Shown: positions 50,656 through 61,110 of the stretch, in pieces
How positions within the stretch are numbered: position 1 is the stretch's first letter
How the letters are laid out: the number at the start of each line of letters is the position of its first letter
Assembly: GCF_000421265.1 (NCBI RefSeq)
Contig: NZ_ATWN01000005.1
Location: 124,001 to 188,000, forward strand
Reading direction: 5' to 3'
DNA length: 64,000 bases
Source of the DNA: Thalassospira lucentensis MCCC 1A00383 = DSM 14000
GTDB lineage: Bacteria > Pseudomonadota > Alphaproteobacteria > Rhodospirillales > Thalassospiraceae
Program-made: the position numbers and the translations under genes
The notes under the pieces: model-generated
What the model was told of the DNA's origin: nothing
The model's database searches: none
Seen by the model: the letters and a program-made list of their open reading frames with translations, nothing else

Positions 50656-51216
50656 TTATCTGAACCCCGCCTGACGACAAGCTTCGATCAGTTCGGCACT
50701 TGCACCATCGTCGCCCAGCGGTTGATCGTTAAAATAAACCCGGCCGTTACGATAGGAAATCTTGCCGATGCTTTGCTCGCCACTGGCGCCATCAGGGACG
50801 GAAATCCCGGAAAACTCGAAGAAATCAACAGTCACCGGAAACTCAATTTCCTTTGGTAAGGAGTTCAGAATGTTGTTGCCACCGTTAAGATCAGCCGGTG
50901 CAACCTTGTTCCCCCGCACATCCACACCCGACTGATAGGCAACATCGTCGTCGGGCACATGTTTGACCAATTGTTTACAGGCCGAACGCGTTACCGTGAT
51001 GGTTGGCTTGGCGTCTTCGCCCTGCGGCAGTGCTGCAGCATCATTGCCCGCGCCAACGCCATCTTGCTGTGATGACGGGAAAGGAGAATCGGCTTGCGCC
51101 CACCCCGTAGAGGGCAAAACAGAAATGAGTGCAACCGATGCCAATGCCTTTAATAGTCTGATGTTAAGATCAGAAACATGGCGCTTAATAGGCTTAGCCA
51201 ATGAATTACTATTCAT
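50656..51216 (-). CDS. Exported protein of unknown function
   Basis: I do not recognise this 186-aa protein. It has a basic N-terminus and a hydrophobic stretch (about residues 22-38) ending in GWAQA, which looks like a signal peptide with a cleavage site near residue 42, so it is probably periplasmic. The mature part contains two cysteines (about residues 80 and 181) that could form a disulfide, and a mainly beta-type C-terminal half (FPVTVDFFEFSGISVP, GKISYRNGRVYFNDQPLG). Codon use matches the neighbours. It lies upstream of proS on the same strand with a 203-bp gap. Confidence 0.7.
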   Translation of the reverse strand: MNSNSLAKPIKRHVSDLNIRLLKALASVALISVLPSTGWAQADSPFPSSQQDGVGAGNDAAALPQGEDAKPTITVTRSACKQLVKHVPDDDVAYQSGVDVRGNKVAPADLNGGNNILNSLPKEIEFPVTVDFFEFSGISVPDGASGEQSIGKISYRNGRVYFNDQPLGDDGASAELIEACRQAGFR

Positions 51217-51289
51217 CTTTGAGTTTCACCCTATCTGTGTGCAATGCAGCATCGAATCATTTGTGAATATTCGTCAAAACATCTTGCAT

Positions 51290-51535
51290 AAAACGGAAAC
51301 ATGTGGCTTTTTAGTCCTCCGCTAACGGCGCAAGATCGTTGCGGTAGGCGTATCGCAGCCGCTCATAAAATTGCGGGAGGCTTTGTTGCCAATAAGCATA
51401 CAAGAAGCAGGCGCGACGTCGAATTAAAACCTGTGCTAGATGCCCAGGTCTTAGGAGGAAGCATAAGAAGATTACGGGAAAAACAGCTATAAAAATAGCA
51501 TCTTAGCAAGATCCTTTGGATCTTGCTTTTTTTTT
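51290..51535 (+). ncRNA. Candidate small RNA (or 63-codon gene) with a strong terminator
   Basis: A promoter-like TTGTGA with TGCATA 18 bp later lies just upstream at about 51257-51286, and the unit ends in a 9-bp hairpin with nine Ts. It contains foldable segments: CGCAA/TTGCG, CCTCCGC with GCGGGAGG, ACCTG/CAGGT and GCTAT/ATAGC. A 63-codon frame (51301-51492) fits inside it, but it lacks a good ribosome-binding site and is rich in codons that are rare here (AGA, ATA, TTA, CTA), so an RNA is more likely. It does not match tmRNA, SRP RNA or 6S RNA well enough to name. Confidence 0.4.
51506..51535 (+). terminator. Strong intrinsic terminator on the plus strand
   Basis: GCAAGATCC and GGATCTTGC form a 9-bp perfect stem with a TTT loop, followed by nine Ts. 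No annotated plus-strand gene ends here. Confidence 0.9.
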
Positions 51536-51578
51536 GGTTTATCGCCTTCTCGATCATTTTTGTGCAGCCCCAAACGAC

Positions 51579-51607
51579 AAAACCCCGCAACATATGTGCG
51601 GGGTTTT
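51579..51607 (-). terminator. Hairpin terminator after the DUF1467 gene
   Basis: AAAACCCCGCA and TGCGGGGTTTT form an 11-bp perfect stem around ACATATG, 26 bp past the DUF1467 stop. Its arms end in T4 on either strand, so it may act in both directions. Confidence 0.75.
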
Positions 51608-51632
51608 CTGTTTTGGCAAAGGACCGTAACGC

Positions 51633-51872
51633 TTATTGTGGCGGACGGACTTCAATCATACCGCTGGTGATCACGAACCATGCCACCACCCATAAAATGC
51701 CTGAAATGGCACTGGTGGCCAGAACCTTTTTCCACATATGAGCTTGCTGCGGTGCGCCACTGTCATGACCGGCTTCGACATTTTCGGTGCGTTTGACGCC
51801 AAAGGGCAACACCATAAACAGAACCAGCCACCAGATGACGATATAGACCAGAGTTCCGGAAAACCAGTTCAT
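51633..51872 (-). CDS. DUF1467 family membrane protein
   Basis: A 79-aa protein of the DUF1467 family, found almost only in alphaproteobacteria. It has two hydrophobic segments (about residues 8-25 and 49-70) with the typical VKRTENVEAGHDSGAP between them. Function is unknown. Its place directly after the methylmalonyl-CoA epimerase gene and the rnj-coaX-birA-nuo run is the conserved location of the family and supports the call. It ends the operon at a clear terminator. Confidence 0.9.
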   Translation of the reverse strand: MNWFSGTLVYIVIWWLVLFMVLPFGVKRTENVEAGHDSGAPQQAHMWKKVLATSAISGILWVVAWFVITSGMIEVRPPQ

Positions 51873-51956
51873 GAAATGCTCTTTTTGTTGATGATGAAGC
51901 GTGTGTCGATCACTTGATCAGATTGCGGGGCGGTTAATCGGGAGCCCCACAATCAG

Positions 51957-52361
51957 CTAAACCTGTTCGAGTTCAACCAGTGTGCCGTTGAAGTCCTTGG
52001 GATGCAGGAAAAGAACCGGTTTGCCATGCGCCCCGATTTTCGGATCCCCGTCGCCAAGTACCCGCGCGCCAGTCGCTTTAAGCTTATCACGCGCGGCCAG
52101 AATATCATCGACCTCGTAACAGACATGATGAATACCGCCAGAGGTGTTCTTTTCAAGGAACCCCTTGATCGGGGAATTTTCCCCCAGCGGATACAACAAT
52201 TCAATCTTGGTGTTGGGCAGTTCAACAAAAACGACCGTCACCCCGTGATCCGGTTCATCTTGCGGTTCGGAGACCTTAGCCCCCAGCACATCGCGATATT
52301 GCGCAATGCTTGCCTCAAGGTCGGGGACTGCGATGGCGACATGGTTCAGCCGTCCGATCAT
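51957..52361 (-). CDS. mce: Methylmalonyl-CoA epimerase
   Basis: Interconverts the R and S forms of methylmalonyl-CoA in propionyl-CoA use. The 134-aa VOC-fold protein shows LNHVAIAVPDLEASI (first metal histidine), FVELPNTKIELLYPLGENSP, GGIHHVCYEVDDI and the final glutamate in GTLVELEQV, giving the His/Gln-Glu/His/Glu set of the family. It lies between the RNase J and DUF1467 genes. Confidence 0.95.
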   Translation of the reverse strand: MIGRLNHVAIAVPDLEASIAQYRDVLGAKVSEPQDEPDHGVTVVFVELPNTKIELLYPLGENSPIKGFLEKNTSGGIHHVCYEVDDILAARDKLKATGARVLGDGDPKIGAHGKPVLFLHPKDFNGTLVELEQV

Positions 52362-52479
52362 ATTCTTACTCCTGCAAAGTGATCTGCCCGATCACTTCTA
52401 ATCTAGGTTAGCGTTAGCACCCGTGACAATTGCCCATTTGGTCGAATATGGCCACCAAACGGGATTTCAAAGCCCCTTG

Positions 52480-54150
52480 CTATTCCTTAACGCGGACCAG
52501 ATGGACTTCGATCAGCGGACGCTTCCCAAGACGCTGACGCACAGGACGGCGCAAGGCTTGGCGGATCGCCAGGATCACAGCAGAATCATCAAGGACTTCC
52601 TCATCCCCCAACCGATCTACCCGATTGCCGATCTCAGCAGCAAAATGATCAAGACGGACATCGTCATCGGGCTCATCAAACAGGCTTGGTGCGGTGATCA
52701 TGGGATCCTTGACCATTTCGCCAAACTGATTGAGCACCACGGTGACAAACATCACGCCATTCCAAACGATACGATTGCGGTTACGGATGGTGTTTGCATC
52801 ACGTTTGAGCAAACGACCGCCATCAAGCGCAAGAATGCCAGCTTCGGCCACACCAATGACCTGCGAATTGCCCGGCGACAGGCGAATGACCGTCCCGTCA
52901 TGCGGGATCACCTGTTCTGGGATCTGGCATTCCGCCCCAAGGGCGGCCTGTTCGCATAAATGGCGGGTTTCGCCGTGCACAGGGATCAGGATTTTCGGAC
53001 GAGTCAATTGATACATCCGCGCCAAGTCCTGACGGCCCGGATGCCCCGATACGTGGATCGGTTCATCGCGTGCGGTGATGACCTTAATGCCACGACGGAT
53101 CAAAAGGTTCTGGATATAGCCGATAGATTTTTCATTGCCGGGAATCTCACGCGCAGAGAACACCACTGTATCGCCCGGATCGAGTTCGACCATCGGGTGA
53201 TCGCCCTTGGCAATGCGCGAAAGTGCAGCACGCGGTTCGCCCTGTGACCCGGTGCAGAGAAACAGCACCTGATCCTTAGGCACTTCCATCGCGTCCTGAT
53301 CGGTCAGAAGGTTCGGATAGGATGTCAGATAGCCAACTTCGCGGGCTGCCTCGGTCACACGGTACAGCGAGCGCCCGACCAAACCAACACACCGGTTGTT
53401 TTCGTGGGCGGCTTCGATCACAGACTGCAGACGCGCAACATTCGTGGCAAAACACGCAATCGCGATGCGTCCTTGCGGATGTTCGGCGAATAATTTCGAC
53501 AGATTCTTGGCAACATCACCTTCGGAGCCGGCTTGGCCTTCGGAAAAGACATTGGTTGAGTCACAGACCAGCGCCATAACACCCTCGTCGCCAAGCTCTT
53601 CGAGCTTTTTGACATCGGATGCTTCGCCAATCTGCGGATCAGGGTCAAATTTCCAGTCGCCGGTATGAACGATCAACCCCTTGGGCGTGCGAATGGCCAA
53701 GGCATTAGGCTCAAGGATCGAATGGGTCATGGTGACAAACTCGATGTCAAAGCACCCCAAGGTAAACCGGCCGCCCAGTTCGATCACATGGATCGGAACT
53801 TCGTCGGCAAAATCGGTTTCCGAGAGCTTGGCTTTGAGGAATGCTGCGGCAAAGGGCGTCGCATAGATCGGGCACTTAAGGCGTTTCCACAAATACGGAA
53901 TGGCCCCAAGGTGATCTTCGTGTGCGTGGGTCAGAACCAGCCCCAGAAGCTTGTCCTTACGCTCCTCGATAAAGGTTGGGTCGGGCATGACGACATCGAC
54001 ACCCGGCAGGCCTTCCTCGCCAAAGGAAACCCCCATATCGACCATCAACCACTGATCATCATACCCGTAAAGGTTCATGTTCATGCCGATCTCGCCAGAA
54101 CCGCCTAGCGGCACAAACAGCACTTCGTCTTTTGGCAAATACAAATCCAC
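52480..54150 (-). CDS. rnj: Ribonuclease J
   Basis: Beta-CASP metallo-beta-lactamase ribonuclease (556 aa) with endo- and 5'-exonuclease activity in mRNA decay and rRNA maturation. Metal site motifs are LVLTHAHEDHLGAIPYLW, VHTGDWKFDPDPQIGE and the beta-CASP region around VCDSTNVFSEGQAGSEGDV. Further motifs are LCTGSQGEPRAALSRIA and the histidines in HVSGHPGRQDL and LIPVHGETRHL. A C-terminal domain follows. Alphaproteobacteria usually carry one RNase J alongside RNase E. It follows coaX by 67 bp. Confidence 0.97.
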   Translation of the reverse strand: MDLYLPKDEVLFVPLGGSGEIGMNMNLYGYDDQWLMVDMGVSFGEEGLPGVDVVMPDPTFIEERKDKLLGLVLTHAHEDHLGAIPYLWKRLKCPIYATPFAAAFLKAKLSETDFADEVPIHVIELGGRFTLGCFDIEFVTMTHSILEPNALAIRTPKGLIVHTGDWKFDPDPQIGEASDVKKLEELGDEGVMALVCDSTNVFSEGQAGSEGDVAKNLSKLFAEHPQGRIAIACFATNVARLQSVIEAAHENNRCVGLVGRSLYRVTEAAREVGYLTSYPNLLTDQDAMEVPKDQVLFLCTGSQGEPRAALSRIAKGDHPMVELDPGDTVVFSAREIPGNEKSIGYIQNLLIRRGIKVITARDEPIHVSGHPGRQDLARMYQLTRPKILIPVHGETRHLCEQAALGAECQIPEQVIPHDGTVIRLSPGNSQVIGVAEAGILALDGGRLLKRDANTIRNRNRIVWNGVMFVTVVLNQFGEMVKDPMITAPSLFDEPDDDVRLDHFAAEIGNRVDRLGDEEVLDDSAVILAIRQALRRPVRQRLGKRPLIEVHLVRVKE

Positions 54151-54217
54151 GGACGGTCTTCCTTTACATTCGGCATTCTGATCAGGCGGGGCTTATGCCC
54201 CTGCCCGGTGCAAACCC

Positions 54218-55012
54218 TTATTGGGCCTGAGTATCTTGTTCCTGGCTGTTGCGACGGTAAATCATCAACAGGCCAAGCATGGTCAAATCGCCATGCAAAT
54301 GCTCAATTTCGTCTACTGCCTTGGTAAACAGTGGCGCAAGCCCACCGGTTGCAACCACCTTGATGGTTTCAAGGCCCTGCTGTTGGCGAATACGCGCGAG
54401 CAACCCTTCGATCATCGAAACATAGCCCCAATACACGCCAGACTGCATGGCTTCAACGGTGTTTTTACCGACAACATTGCGCGGGGCTTCAATTGCGACC
54501 ATCGGCAACTGGGCGGCTGCCATATGCAATGCCTTGATCGACAGATTGACACCGGGCGCAATCACGCCACCAAGGTAGTCGCCGTTGTGATCAACAACGT
54601 CAAAGGTGGTCGCAGTTCCGAAATCGAGAACCACAAGCGGACCACCAAACAGCTTATGGGCGGCAACCGCATTGACAAGACGGTCAGCCCCAACTTCGCT
54701 TGGTCGGTCCATGATGATGTTCATGTCCAGTTTAACATCCGGATCGCCAACCACCATCGGATCAACATTGAAATACCGACGACACAGGGTCTTTAAGCTA
54801 AATTCCGCGGCCGGTACCACCGTTGCGATAATCGCCCCGGAAATGGCATCAACCGGCACGTCTGAGAGCGTGAACAGATGATGCAGCCAAACACCCAATT
54901 CATCGGCAGTACGTTCGGTTGTGGTCGAGCAACGCCATTGCCCCTTGATGGTATCTCCATCAAAGACAGCAAAAACGATATTTGTGTTCCCGGCATCAAT
55001 CGCAAGCAACAT
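54218..55012 (-). CDS. coaX: Type III pantothenate kinase
   Basis: First step of coenzyme A synthesis. The 264-aa ASKHA-fold kinase has the phosphate-1 motif AIDAGNTNIVFAVFDG, the substrate block PSEVGADRLVNAVAA, the phosphate-2 motif VVLDFGTATTFDVVD and GGVIAPGVNLSIKAL with ATGGLAPLF. It lies between birA and rnj, the conserved alphaproteobacterial order. Confidence 0.96.
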   Translation of the reverse strand: MLLAIDAGNTNIVFAVFDGDTIKGQWRCSTTTERTADELGVWLHHLFTLSDVPVDAISGAIIATVVPAAEFSLKTLCRRYFNVDPMVVGDPDVKLDMNIIMDRPSEVGADRLVNAVAAHKLFGGPLVVLDFGTATTFDVVDHNGDYLGGVIAPGVNLSIKALHMAAAQLPMVAIEAPRNVVGKNTVEAMQSGVYWGYVSMIEGLLARIRQQQGLETIKVVATGGLAPLFTKAVDEIEHLHGDLTMLGLLMIYRRNSQEQDTQAQ

Positions 55013-55054
55013 GAAGCTTACACGCCTCCACTTCGCAGCAAGATATTATTCAAT

Positions 55055-55813
55055 TTAGGCCCTGAAGAAAACTTCGCCAGCACCAATTCGATGCTCGAAC
55101 CCGCTGCCTTCTCTTAGGATAAGGGAACCATCATCATCAAGTCCGACGAAAGTCCCCTGCAACTCGCGTTCTGTCAATCGGGCAACAACCGGCTCGCCGA
55201 TCCCATATCCCCGTGTCAGCCACGCTTCGCGGATTGGCGTAAAGCCCTGCTGTTCCCAGATCGGCAACCAGTATGCAATACGTTCAACATAGACCGAAAC
55301 AAGTTCATGAACCGAAACCGGTGCCCCAAGGGATGCAAGCGAGGTTGCCGGACGTTCGGAATCGTCTGGATAAAACGCCACATTCACCCCTGTCCCAATG
55401 ACCAGATAATCGGTCGACGACAGGTGGTTGGATGCACTTTCAAGAAGAATACCGCAAATCTTATGCCCATTGACCATCAGATCGTTGGGCCATTTGCAGT
55501 CAGGTCGGACCTGCATCCCCGTGATCGTTTCAATCGCCTCGGCCATGGCAACGGCAATCAGGAACGTCAGGCGTGCGGCCTCGGCAAGTGAACAGGTCGG
55601 ACGCAGCAACAACGACGAATACAGGTTGCCCACCGGGGACGACCATGCCCGCCCGCGGCGACCGCGACCGGACGTTTGAGTTCTGGCTAAAACAAGGGCG
55701 CCACTCTGGGCGCCCTTGTCTGCGAGGCGTTTGGCCTCTTCATTTGTGTTGTCGACCGAGTCCAGTTGGTGAAGGTAGAAACCTTCTGGAAGACGGATCG
55801 TGTTCGACTTCAT
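55055..55813 (-). CDS. birA: Biotin--[acetyl-CoA-carboxylase] ligase
   Basis: Attaches biotin to carboxylase carrier proteins. The 252-aa protein has LDSVDNTNEEAKRLA, the biotinyl-AMP loop TSGRGRRGRAWSSPVGN, KWPNDLMVNGHKICGILLE and a small C-terminal SH3-like domain. It lacks the N-terminal helix-turn-helix of E. coli BirA, so it is a class I ligase that does not repress bio genes. It starts 2 bp after nuoN. Confidence 0.95.
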   Translation of the reverse strand: MKSNTIRLPEGFYLHQLDSVDNTNEEAKRLADKGAQSGALVLARTQTSGRGRRGRAWSSPVGNLYSSLLLRPTCSLAEAARLTFLIAVAMAEAIETITGMQVRPDCKWPNDLMVNGHKICGILLESASNHLSSTDYLVIGTGVNVAFYPDDSERPATSLASLGAPVSVHELVSVYVERIAYWLPIWEQQGFTPIREAWLTRGYGIGEPVVARLTERELQGTFVGLDDDGSLILREGSGFEHRIGAGEVFFRA

Positions 55814-55815
55814 AC

Positions 55816-57255
55816 TTACTGGCCGAACAGTGAGGCGGCAGCAATGGCTGCGCTATCCATCAACGGGTTCGGGAAGAAGACAAAGGCCAGAATGGCAATC
55901 GTGGCAACCGCCATGATAACGTTCATTTCCGTGCCATTGCGATCAAACCCTTCGACCGGCTCGTCGAAATACATGACCTTGATGATGCGCAGATAGTAGT
56001 ACGCACTGACAACCGAGGTCACCAGACCAATGACAGCCAACGTCACAAGACCAGCATCAACGGCGGCCTTAAAGACATAGAACTTGCCAAAGAACCCGGC
56101 GAGCGGCGGAATACCAGCCATCGAGAACATCAAGATTGCGGTAATCGCTGCCATCAGCGGTTTGGTTTTGGCCAGACCGGCAAGATCGGTGATTTCCTCA
56201 TTCATGCGATCATTACGACGCATGCAGAGGATCACGGCAAACGTGCCCAGGTTCATCACAAGGTAAATCCCCAGATAAACCAGAACGCCGGTCACACCTT
56301 CCTCGGTGCCTGCGGCCAGACCGACAAGCGCAAACCCAACGTGACCGATGGACGAATAGGCCATCAGACGTTTGATGTTTTCCTGACGCAAGGCGGCAAA
56401 CGAACCAACAAGCATCGACAGGATCGAGATCAGAACGATGATCTGCTGCCAGTCTGCAACAACGCTGCCAAACGGCCCAATCGCAACACGGACAAACAGT
56501 GCAAGACCCGCGATCTTTGGCGCGACCGCAAAGAATGCCGTTACCGGGGTTGGTGCACCTTCATAAACGTCGGGCGTCCACATGTGGAACGGCACGGCGG
56601 AAATCTTGAAACACAGACCGGCAAACATGAATGCCAGACCAACCATTGCCCCAACCGGCAGATCACCGCCCGTAAGGGTATCGGCAAGAACTGCGAAATT
56701 GGTGGTCCCGGTAAAGCCATAGACCATCGACATGCCATACAGCAGCATGCCCGAGGCAATCGAGCCAAGGATAAAGTATTTCAAGCCCGATTCTGTCGAC
56801 CGGATCGTGTCACGGCGGATCGCAGCAACCACGTAAAGTGCCAGCGACTGCAGTTCCAGACCAAGATACAGCGACATCATGTCGGATGCCGAAACCATCG
56901 CCATCATGCCAACTGTGGCAAGAGTGATCAGGATCGGAAACTCGAAACGAGCCATGTTTTCACGTTCGGCAAACTTCATCGACATGATGATGCCGACACT
57001 TGAGCCGATCAGGATCATGACTTTGCAGAACTGTGCAAAGGCGTCTGCCGTGAACTGGCCAAAGAAGGCAGGACCGCCCTCGCCCGTCACCACAAGGATG
57101 ACGGTGATGATCTGGGCGGCAACAGCCAGCCAGGACACGGTACGGAACGCTTTGTCCTTGCCGGCGAAAACCCCAAGCATCAACAGAGCCAAGGCAGAGA
57201 CTGCCATAAAGATTTCGGGCAGTGCGGCCCCGAGGTTGAGCATAGAAACTCCCAT
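55816..57255 (-). CDS. nuoN: NADH-quinone oxidoreductase subunit N
   Basis: Proton-pumping antiporter-like subunit of complex I in the inner membrane. GAGGGGA lies at 57262-57268, so I prefer the ATG at 57255 ([16 protein letters not shown], 479 aa) over upstream in-frame starts that reach into the nuoM stop. About 14 membrane helices are visible. Family blocks include [53 protein letters not shown] and [17 protein letters not shown], which supply the conserved lysines and glutamate. Confidence 0.96.
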   Translation of the reverse strand: MGVSMLNLGAALPEIFMAVSALALLMLGVFAGKDKAFRTVSWLAVAAQIITVILVVTGEGGPAFFGQFTADAFAQFCKVMILIGSSVGIIMSMKFAERENMARFEFPILITLATVGMMAMVSASDMMSLYLGLELQSLALYVVAAIRRDTIRSTESGLKYFILGSIASGMLLYGMSMVYGFTGTTNFAVLADTLTGGDLPVGAMVGLAFMFAGLCFKISAVPFHMWTPDVYEGAPTPVTAFFAVAPKIAGLALFVRVAIGPFGSVVADWQQIIVLISILSMLVGSFAALRQENIKRLMAYSSIGHVGFALVGLAAGTEEGVTGVLVYLGIYLVMNLGTFAVILCMRRNDRMNEEITDLAGLAKTKPLMAAITAILMFSMAGIPPLAGFFGKFYVFKAAVDAGLVTLAVIGLVTSVVSAYYYLRIIKVMYFDEPVEGFDRNGTEMNVIMAVATIAILAFVFFPNPLMDSAAIAAASLFGQ

Positions 57256-57266
57256 GATCATTCCCC

Positions 57267-58784
57267 TCAATTCACAGCCAGCTGGGCGGCACTAGCCGCG
57301 GCAGCTTGGGCCGTTTCGACCTGGTTGACGAGGTTCTCAACCGAGACATGCATGATGTCGAGGAAGGAGACCGGATAGACCCCCATCCAAACAACAACGA
57401 TCACAAGCGGTGCAAAAAGCAGCCATTCACGCGGGCTCAGATCGAGGATCGATTTGAGGTTATCCTTTGTCAGGGCCCCAAAGATAATCCGGCGATAGAG
57501 ATAAAGCGCATAGGCCGCACCAAGGATCAGACCGGTTGCAGCAAAGAACGCGACCCAGGTGTTGGCTTCAAATGCACCGAGCAACGTCAGGATTTCACCA
57601 ACGAAACCACCGGTACCCGGAAGACCAACAGATGCCATGGTAAAGAACATGAAGATCAGCGCGTAGCTTGGCATGCGATGAACCAGACCGCCATAAGCGT
57701 CGATTTCGCGGGTGTGGATGCGGTCATAGACGACACCAACACACAGGAACAACGCGCCCGAGACCACACCGTGGCTGAGCATCTGGAAGATCGAACCTTC
57801 GATACCGTGCTGATTAAAGGTGAAGGCACCGATCGTCACAATCCCCATATGGGCAACCGACGAATAGGCAATCAGCTTTTTCATGTCCTGCTGGGCAAGG
57901 GCCACAAGAGACGTATAGATGATTGCAACAATCGACAGGGTGAAGATCAGCGGTGCAAAGGTTTCAGACGCCAGTGGCATCATCGGCAACGAGAACCGAA
58001 GGAAGCCATAGCCACCCATTTTCAAAAGCACACCAGCCAGAATAACAGAACCAGCTGTTGGTGCTTCGACGTGGGCGTCCGGCAGCCAGGTATGAACCGG
58101 CCACATCGGAACTTTCACCGCGAAGGATGCAAAGAACGCCAGCCACAGCCACAACTGCATATTATAGTCGAACCCGTATGCCATCAGGGTCGGGATGTCG
58201 GTGGTGCCTGCTTCGAAATACATCGCGAGCAGAGCAACCAGCATCAGGACCGAGCCCAGAAGCGTATAAAGGAACAGCTTGAATGCAGCGTAAACGCGGC
58301 GCTGACCGCCCCAGACACCGATGATGATAAACATCGGGATCAGGACGCCTTCGAAGAACAGATAGAACAGCAAACCGTCAAGCGAACTGAACATGCCGAT
58401 CATCATCGTTTCAAGAACGAGGAAGGCGATCATGTATTCCTTCACGCGCTTTTGGATCGCTTCCCATGCCGACAGAATACAAATCGGTGTCAGGAAGGTC
58501 GCAAGCAGGACGAACAGAACGGAAATACCGTCCACGCCCATGTGATAGGAAATGTTCAGGCCCGGCATCCAGTCCGCCTGTTCGACGAACTGGAAGTCAG
58601 CAGTTGTTTTATCGAAGTTCACCCACAGCATCAAAGATACAAGGAAGGTGAACACCGACGTCCAAAGCGCAACTCCGCGGGAATTGCGGGCGACATTCGC
58701 CTCTTCACCATTGATGAACAGCAGCAGAACTGCGCCCAGCAACGGCAAGAAGGTGACGATCGAAAGAATTGGCCAATCACTCAT
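57267..58784 (-). CDS. nuoM: NADH-quinone oxidoreductase subunit M
   Basis: Antiporter-like proton-pumping subunit of complex I (505 aa, about 14 helices). Visible family blocks are [59 protein letters not shown] (read in two parts around the [10 protein letters not shown] core), [15 protein letters not shown] and [12 protein letters not shown]. The key glutamate and lysines are in place. It lies 6 bp after nuoL and abuts nuoN. Confidence 0.97.
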   Translation of the reverse strand: MSDWPILSIVTFLPLLGAVLLLFINGEEANVARNSRGVALWTSVFTFLVSLMLWVNFDKTTADFQFVEQADWMPGLNISYHMGVDGISVLFVLLATFLTPICILSAWEAIQKRVKEYMIAFLVLETMMIGMFSSLDGLLFYLFFEGVLIPMFIIIGVWGGQRRVYAAFKLFLYTLLGSVLMLVALLAMYFEAGTTDIPTLMAYGFDYNMQLWLWLAFFASFAVKVPMWPVHTWLPDAHVEAPTAGSVILAGVLLKMGGYGFLRFSLPMMPLASETFAPLIFTLSIVAIIYTSLVALAQQDMKKLIAYSSVAHMGIVTIGAFTFNQHGIEGSIFQMLSHGVVSGALFLCVGVVYDRIHTREIDAYGGLVHRMPSYALIFMFFTMASVGLPGTGGFVGEILTLLGAFEANTWVAFFAATGLILGAAYALYLYRRIIFGALTKDNLKSILDLSPREWLLFAPLVIVVVWMGVYPVSFLDIMHVSVENLVNQVETAQAAAASAAQLAVN

Positions 58785-58790
58785 CGCCCG

Positions 58791-60794
58791 TTAACCCATC
58801 TTCCAAATTGTGTAGGAGACCAGCGCAGCAATGCCAATCAGCATTGCAAATGCATAGTGATAGACAAAACCACTCTGAATGGCGCTGACGCGACGTGCGA
58901 TGTTACGGCAGGCAGCAGCAACCCCATCAGGGCCACAACCATCAATGATCGCACCATCACCCGATTTCCATAAGCCATAGCCAAGTGCAAAGGCCGGTTT
59001 TACGAAAATCTTGTCGTAGAGTTCGTCGAAATACCATTTGTTCAGCACGAAGCGATACAGACCGTTGAAGGTGTTCGCAAGCGTGCGTGGCAGCGACGGA
59101 ACAAGCTTGTACATCACAACCGCAATGGCAAAGCCGGTAATCATCGCAACAAACGGTGCCAGTTTAACCCAGCCCGGAACATGGTGTGCACTTTCAAGGG
59201 CTGTGTGGCCCTCGGCCATGAAGATCGCACCGTTCCAGAAGTTCAGCATTTCTTCGTAGTTGCCACCACCGAACCAGTCCTTGGCAAACCAACCGGCAAA
59301 GATCGCGCCGACAGCCAGGAACAGAAGCGGTGCTGTCATGACAGCCGGGCTTTCATGCACATGGGCCATGGTCCGTTCATCAGCGCGCGGGGCACCAAAG
59401 AAGGTCATGAAGATCAGACGCCAGCTATAGAACGAGGTCATAAGGGCCGCAAGGATCCCGGCCCAGAAGGCATAAAGACCAACATTGGTATGGGCAGCAT
59501 AGGCACTTTCGATGACCAGATCCTTGGAATAGAAGCCCGCAAGACCCGGAACACCGGTGATGGCCAGCGTACCGATCATCATCACACCAAAGGTCAGCGG
59601 AACCATTTTCCAGATGCCACCCATTTTGCGCATGTCCTGTTCATCAGACATCGCATGAATGACCGAACCGGCCCCAAGGAACAGAAGCGCCTTAAAGAAA
59701 CCATGTGTCATCAGGTGGAACACACCCGCAGAATAAGCCGACACACCGCAGGCAAAGAACATATAGCCGAGCTGCGAACAGGTCGAATAGGCAATGACGC
59801 GTTTGATGTCGTTCTGAACACAGCCGATGGTCGCCGCAAAGAACGCGGTCGACGCACCAACGATGGTAACGATCATCAAGGTGGTTTCCGCATATTCAAA
59901 GATCGGCGACAGACGCGCGACCATGAACACACCGGCCGTCACCATGGTTGCCGCGTGAATAAGTGCGGAAACCGGGGTTGGGCCTTCCATTGCGTCAGGC
60001 AACCAAGTGTGCAGACCAAGCTGTGCCGATTTACCCATCGCACCGATAAACAGCAGGAAGCAGGTAATTTCCAAAGCCGAGAATTCATGACCAAGGAACA
60101 TCAGCGTCGTGCCGGCGACTTCTTCGGCATTGCCAAAGATCACGTCGAACTGAACGCTATCAAACAGCACATAGACCGCAAAGATACCAAGGGCAAAGCC
60201 AAAGTCACCAACGCGGTTAACAAGGAATGCCTTGATCGCAGCGGCGGACGCCGACGGTTTGGAATACCAGAAACCGATCAGAAGGTAGGACGCAAGCCCC
60301 ACACCTTCCCAACCAAAGAACAGCTGGATCAGGTTGTCGGCGGTAATCAGCATCAACATCGCAAAGGTGAACAAGCTGAGATACGCCATAAAGCGCGGCT
60401 TGTCCGGGTCATGCGACATATAGCCGATGGAATAGATGTGAACCATCGAGGAAACACCGGTCACAACAATCAGCATCACACAGGTCAGCGTATCAATACG
60501 CAGGGCCCATGAGACATCAAAGTTGCCCGAGGTAATCCAGGTAAACAGTTCAATCGTCACCGGGTTGCCGCCAAGTGCAACATCGACAAAGGCAAAGATC
60601 GAAATGATAAAGGAAATCACCACGCCGCAAACGGTGACAAGCTGTGCCACGCGGTCGGCTGAGGAAACACCATGATGGTGATGACCGTGCGCGTCATGCA
60701 GGGCATCTTTCGCGGTCGACATGGCGCCGACCAGCGTGATGGTCCCGGCAATGGCTGCCGCGATCAGGGGCAGGAATACAATCAACGGATACAT
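58791..60794 (-). CDS. nuoL: NADH-quinone oxidoreductase subunit L
   Basis: Distal antiporter-like subunit of complex I (667 aa) with the long lateral C-terminal helix of the family. Motifs include [71 protein letters not shown] and [14 protein letters not shown]. An aspartate/histidine-rich loop ([10 protein letters not shown], about residues 35-45) lies after the first helix and could bind metal or simply be a loop. It follows nuoK by 7 bp. Confidence 0.97.
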   Translation of the reverse strand: MYPLIVFLPLIAAAIAGTITLVGAMSTAKDALHDAHGHHHHGVSSADRVAQLVTVCGVVISFIISIFAFVDVALGGNPVTIELFTWITSGNFDVSWALRIDTLTCVMLIVVTGVSSMVHIYSIGYMSHDPDKPRFMAYLSLFTFAMLMLITADNLIQLFFGWEGVGLASYLLIGFWYSKPSASAAAIKAFLVNRVGDFGFALGIFAVYVLFDSVQFDVIFGNAEEVAGTTLMFLGHEFSALEITCFLLFIGAMGKSAQLGLHTWLPDAMEGPTPVSALIHAATMVTAGVFMVARLSPIFEYAETTLMIVTIVGASTAFFAATIGCVQNDIKRVIAYSTCSQLGYMFFACGVSAYSAGVFHLMTHGFFKALLFLGAGSVIHAMSDEQDMRKMGGIWKMVPLTFGVMMIGTLAITGVPGLAGFYSKDLVIESAYAAHTNVGLYAFWAGILAALMTSFYSWRLIFMTFFGAPRADERTMAHVHESPAVMTAPLLFLAVGAIFAGWFAKDWFGGGNYEEMLNFWNGAIFMAEGHTALESAHHVPGWVKLAPFVAMITGFAIAVVMYKLVPSLPRTLANTFNGLYRFVLNKWYFDELYDKIFVKPAFALGYGLWKSGDGAIIDGCGPDGVAAACRNIARRVSAIQSGFVYHYAFAMLIGIAALVSYTIWKMG

Positions 60795-60801
60795 ATCTGC
60801 C

Positions 60802-61110
60802 TTACCCCTTCATCATGTTGATATCTTCAACCGCGATGGTGCCGCGGTTACGGAAGTAGACGACCAGGATCGCCAGACCAATTGCAGCTTCGGCCGCCGC
60901 AACCGTCAGAACGAAGATGGTGAAAACCTGACCGACGAGGTCGCCAAGGAACGACGAGAACGCCACAAAGTTGATATTGACCGCCAACAGCATCAGTTCG
61001 ATCGACATCATGATGATGATGACGTTCTTACGGTTCATAAAGATGCCGAAGATCCCGAGTGTGAAAAGGATCGCCGCGACGGTCAGATAATGTGCAAGAC
61101 CGATTTCCAT
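60802..61110 (-). CDS. nuoK: NADH-quinone oxidoreductase subunit K
   Basis: Small membrane subunit (102 aa) of complex I with three helices. It begins [20 protein letters not shown], followed by [20 protein letters not shown] (conserved glutamate in the second helix) and [14 protein letters not shown] (second glutamate). It overlaps the nuoJ stop by one base. Confidence 0.97.
   Translation of the reverse strand: MEIGLAHYLTVAAILFTLGIFGIFMNRKNVIIIMMSIELMLLAVNINFVAFSSFLGDLVGQVFTIFVLTVAAAEAAIGLAILVVYFRNRGTIAVEDINMMKG

Larger units (their letters stand above)
51217..51632. other. Intergenic region with an orphan plus-strand transcription unit
   Basis: In an otherwise minus-strand stretch these 416 bases hold a plus-strand unit ending in the strongest terminator of the window (51506-51535), and then a second hairpin shared with the DUF1467 gene (51579-51607). 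The unit is described separately. No tRNA fold is visible. Confidence 0.6.

Noticed and set aside
51440-51475. CAGGTC...GGAAGCA resembling the SRP RNA domain IV loop
   Set aside because: The loop between the stem halves would be five bases, the outer helix does not pair, and the flanks do not fold like 4.5S RNA.
57306-58973. A 555-codon open frame on the plus strand antisense to nuoM
   Set aside because: It mirrors nuoM codon by codon, is rich in His/Gln/Arg as expected for the reverse of a membrane protein, and has no family motif or ribosome-binding site.
59181-60512. A 443-codon open frame antisense to nuoL
   Set aside because: Composition is that of a reverse-strand shadow (many Arg, His, Gln, Lys) and nuoL on the other strand is unmistakable.
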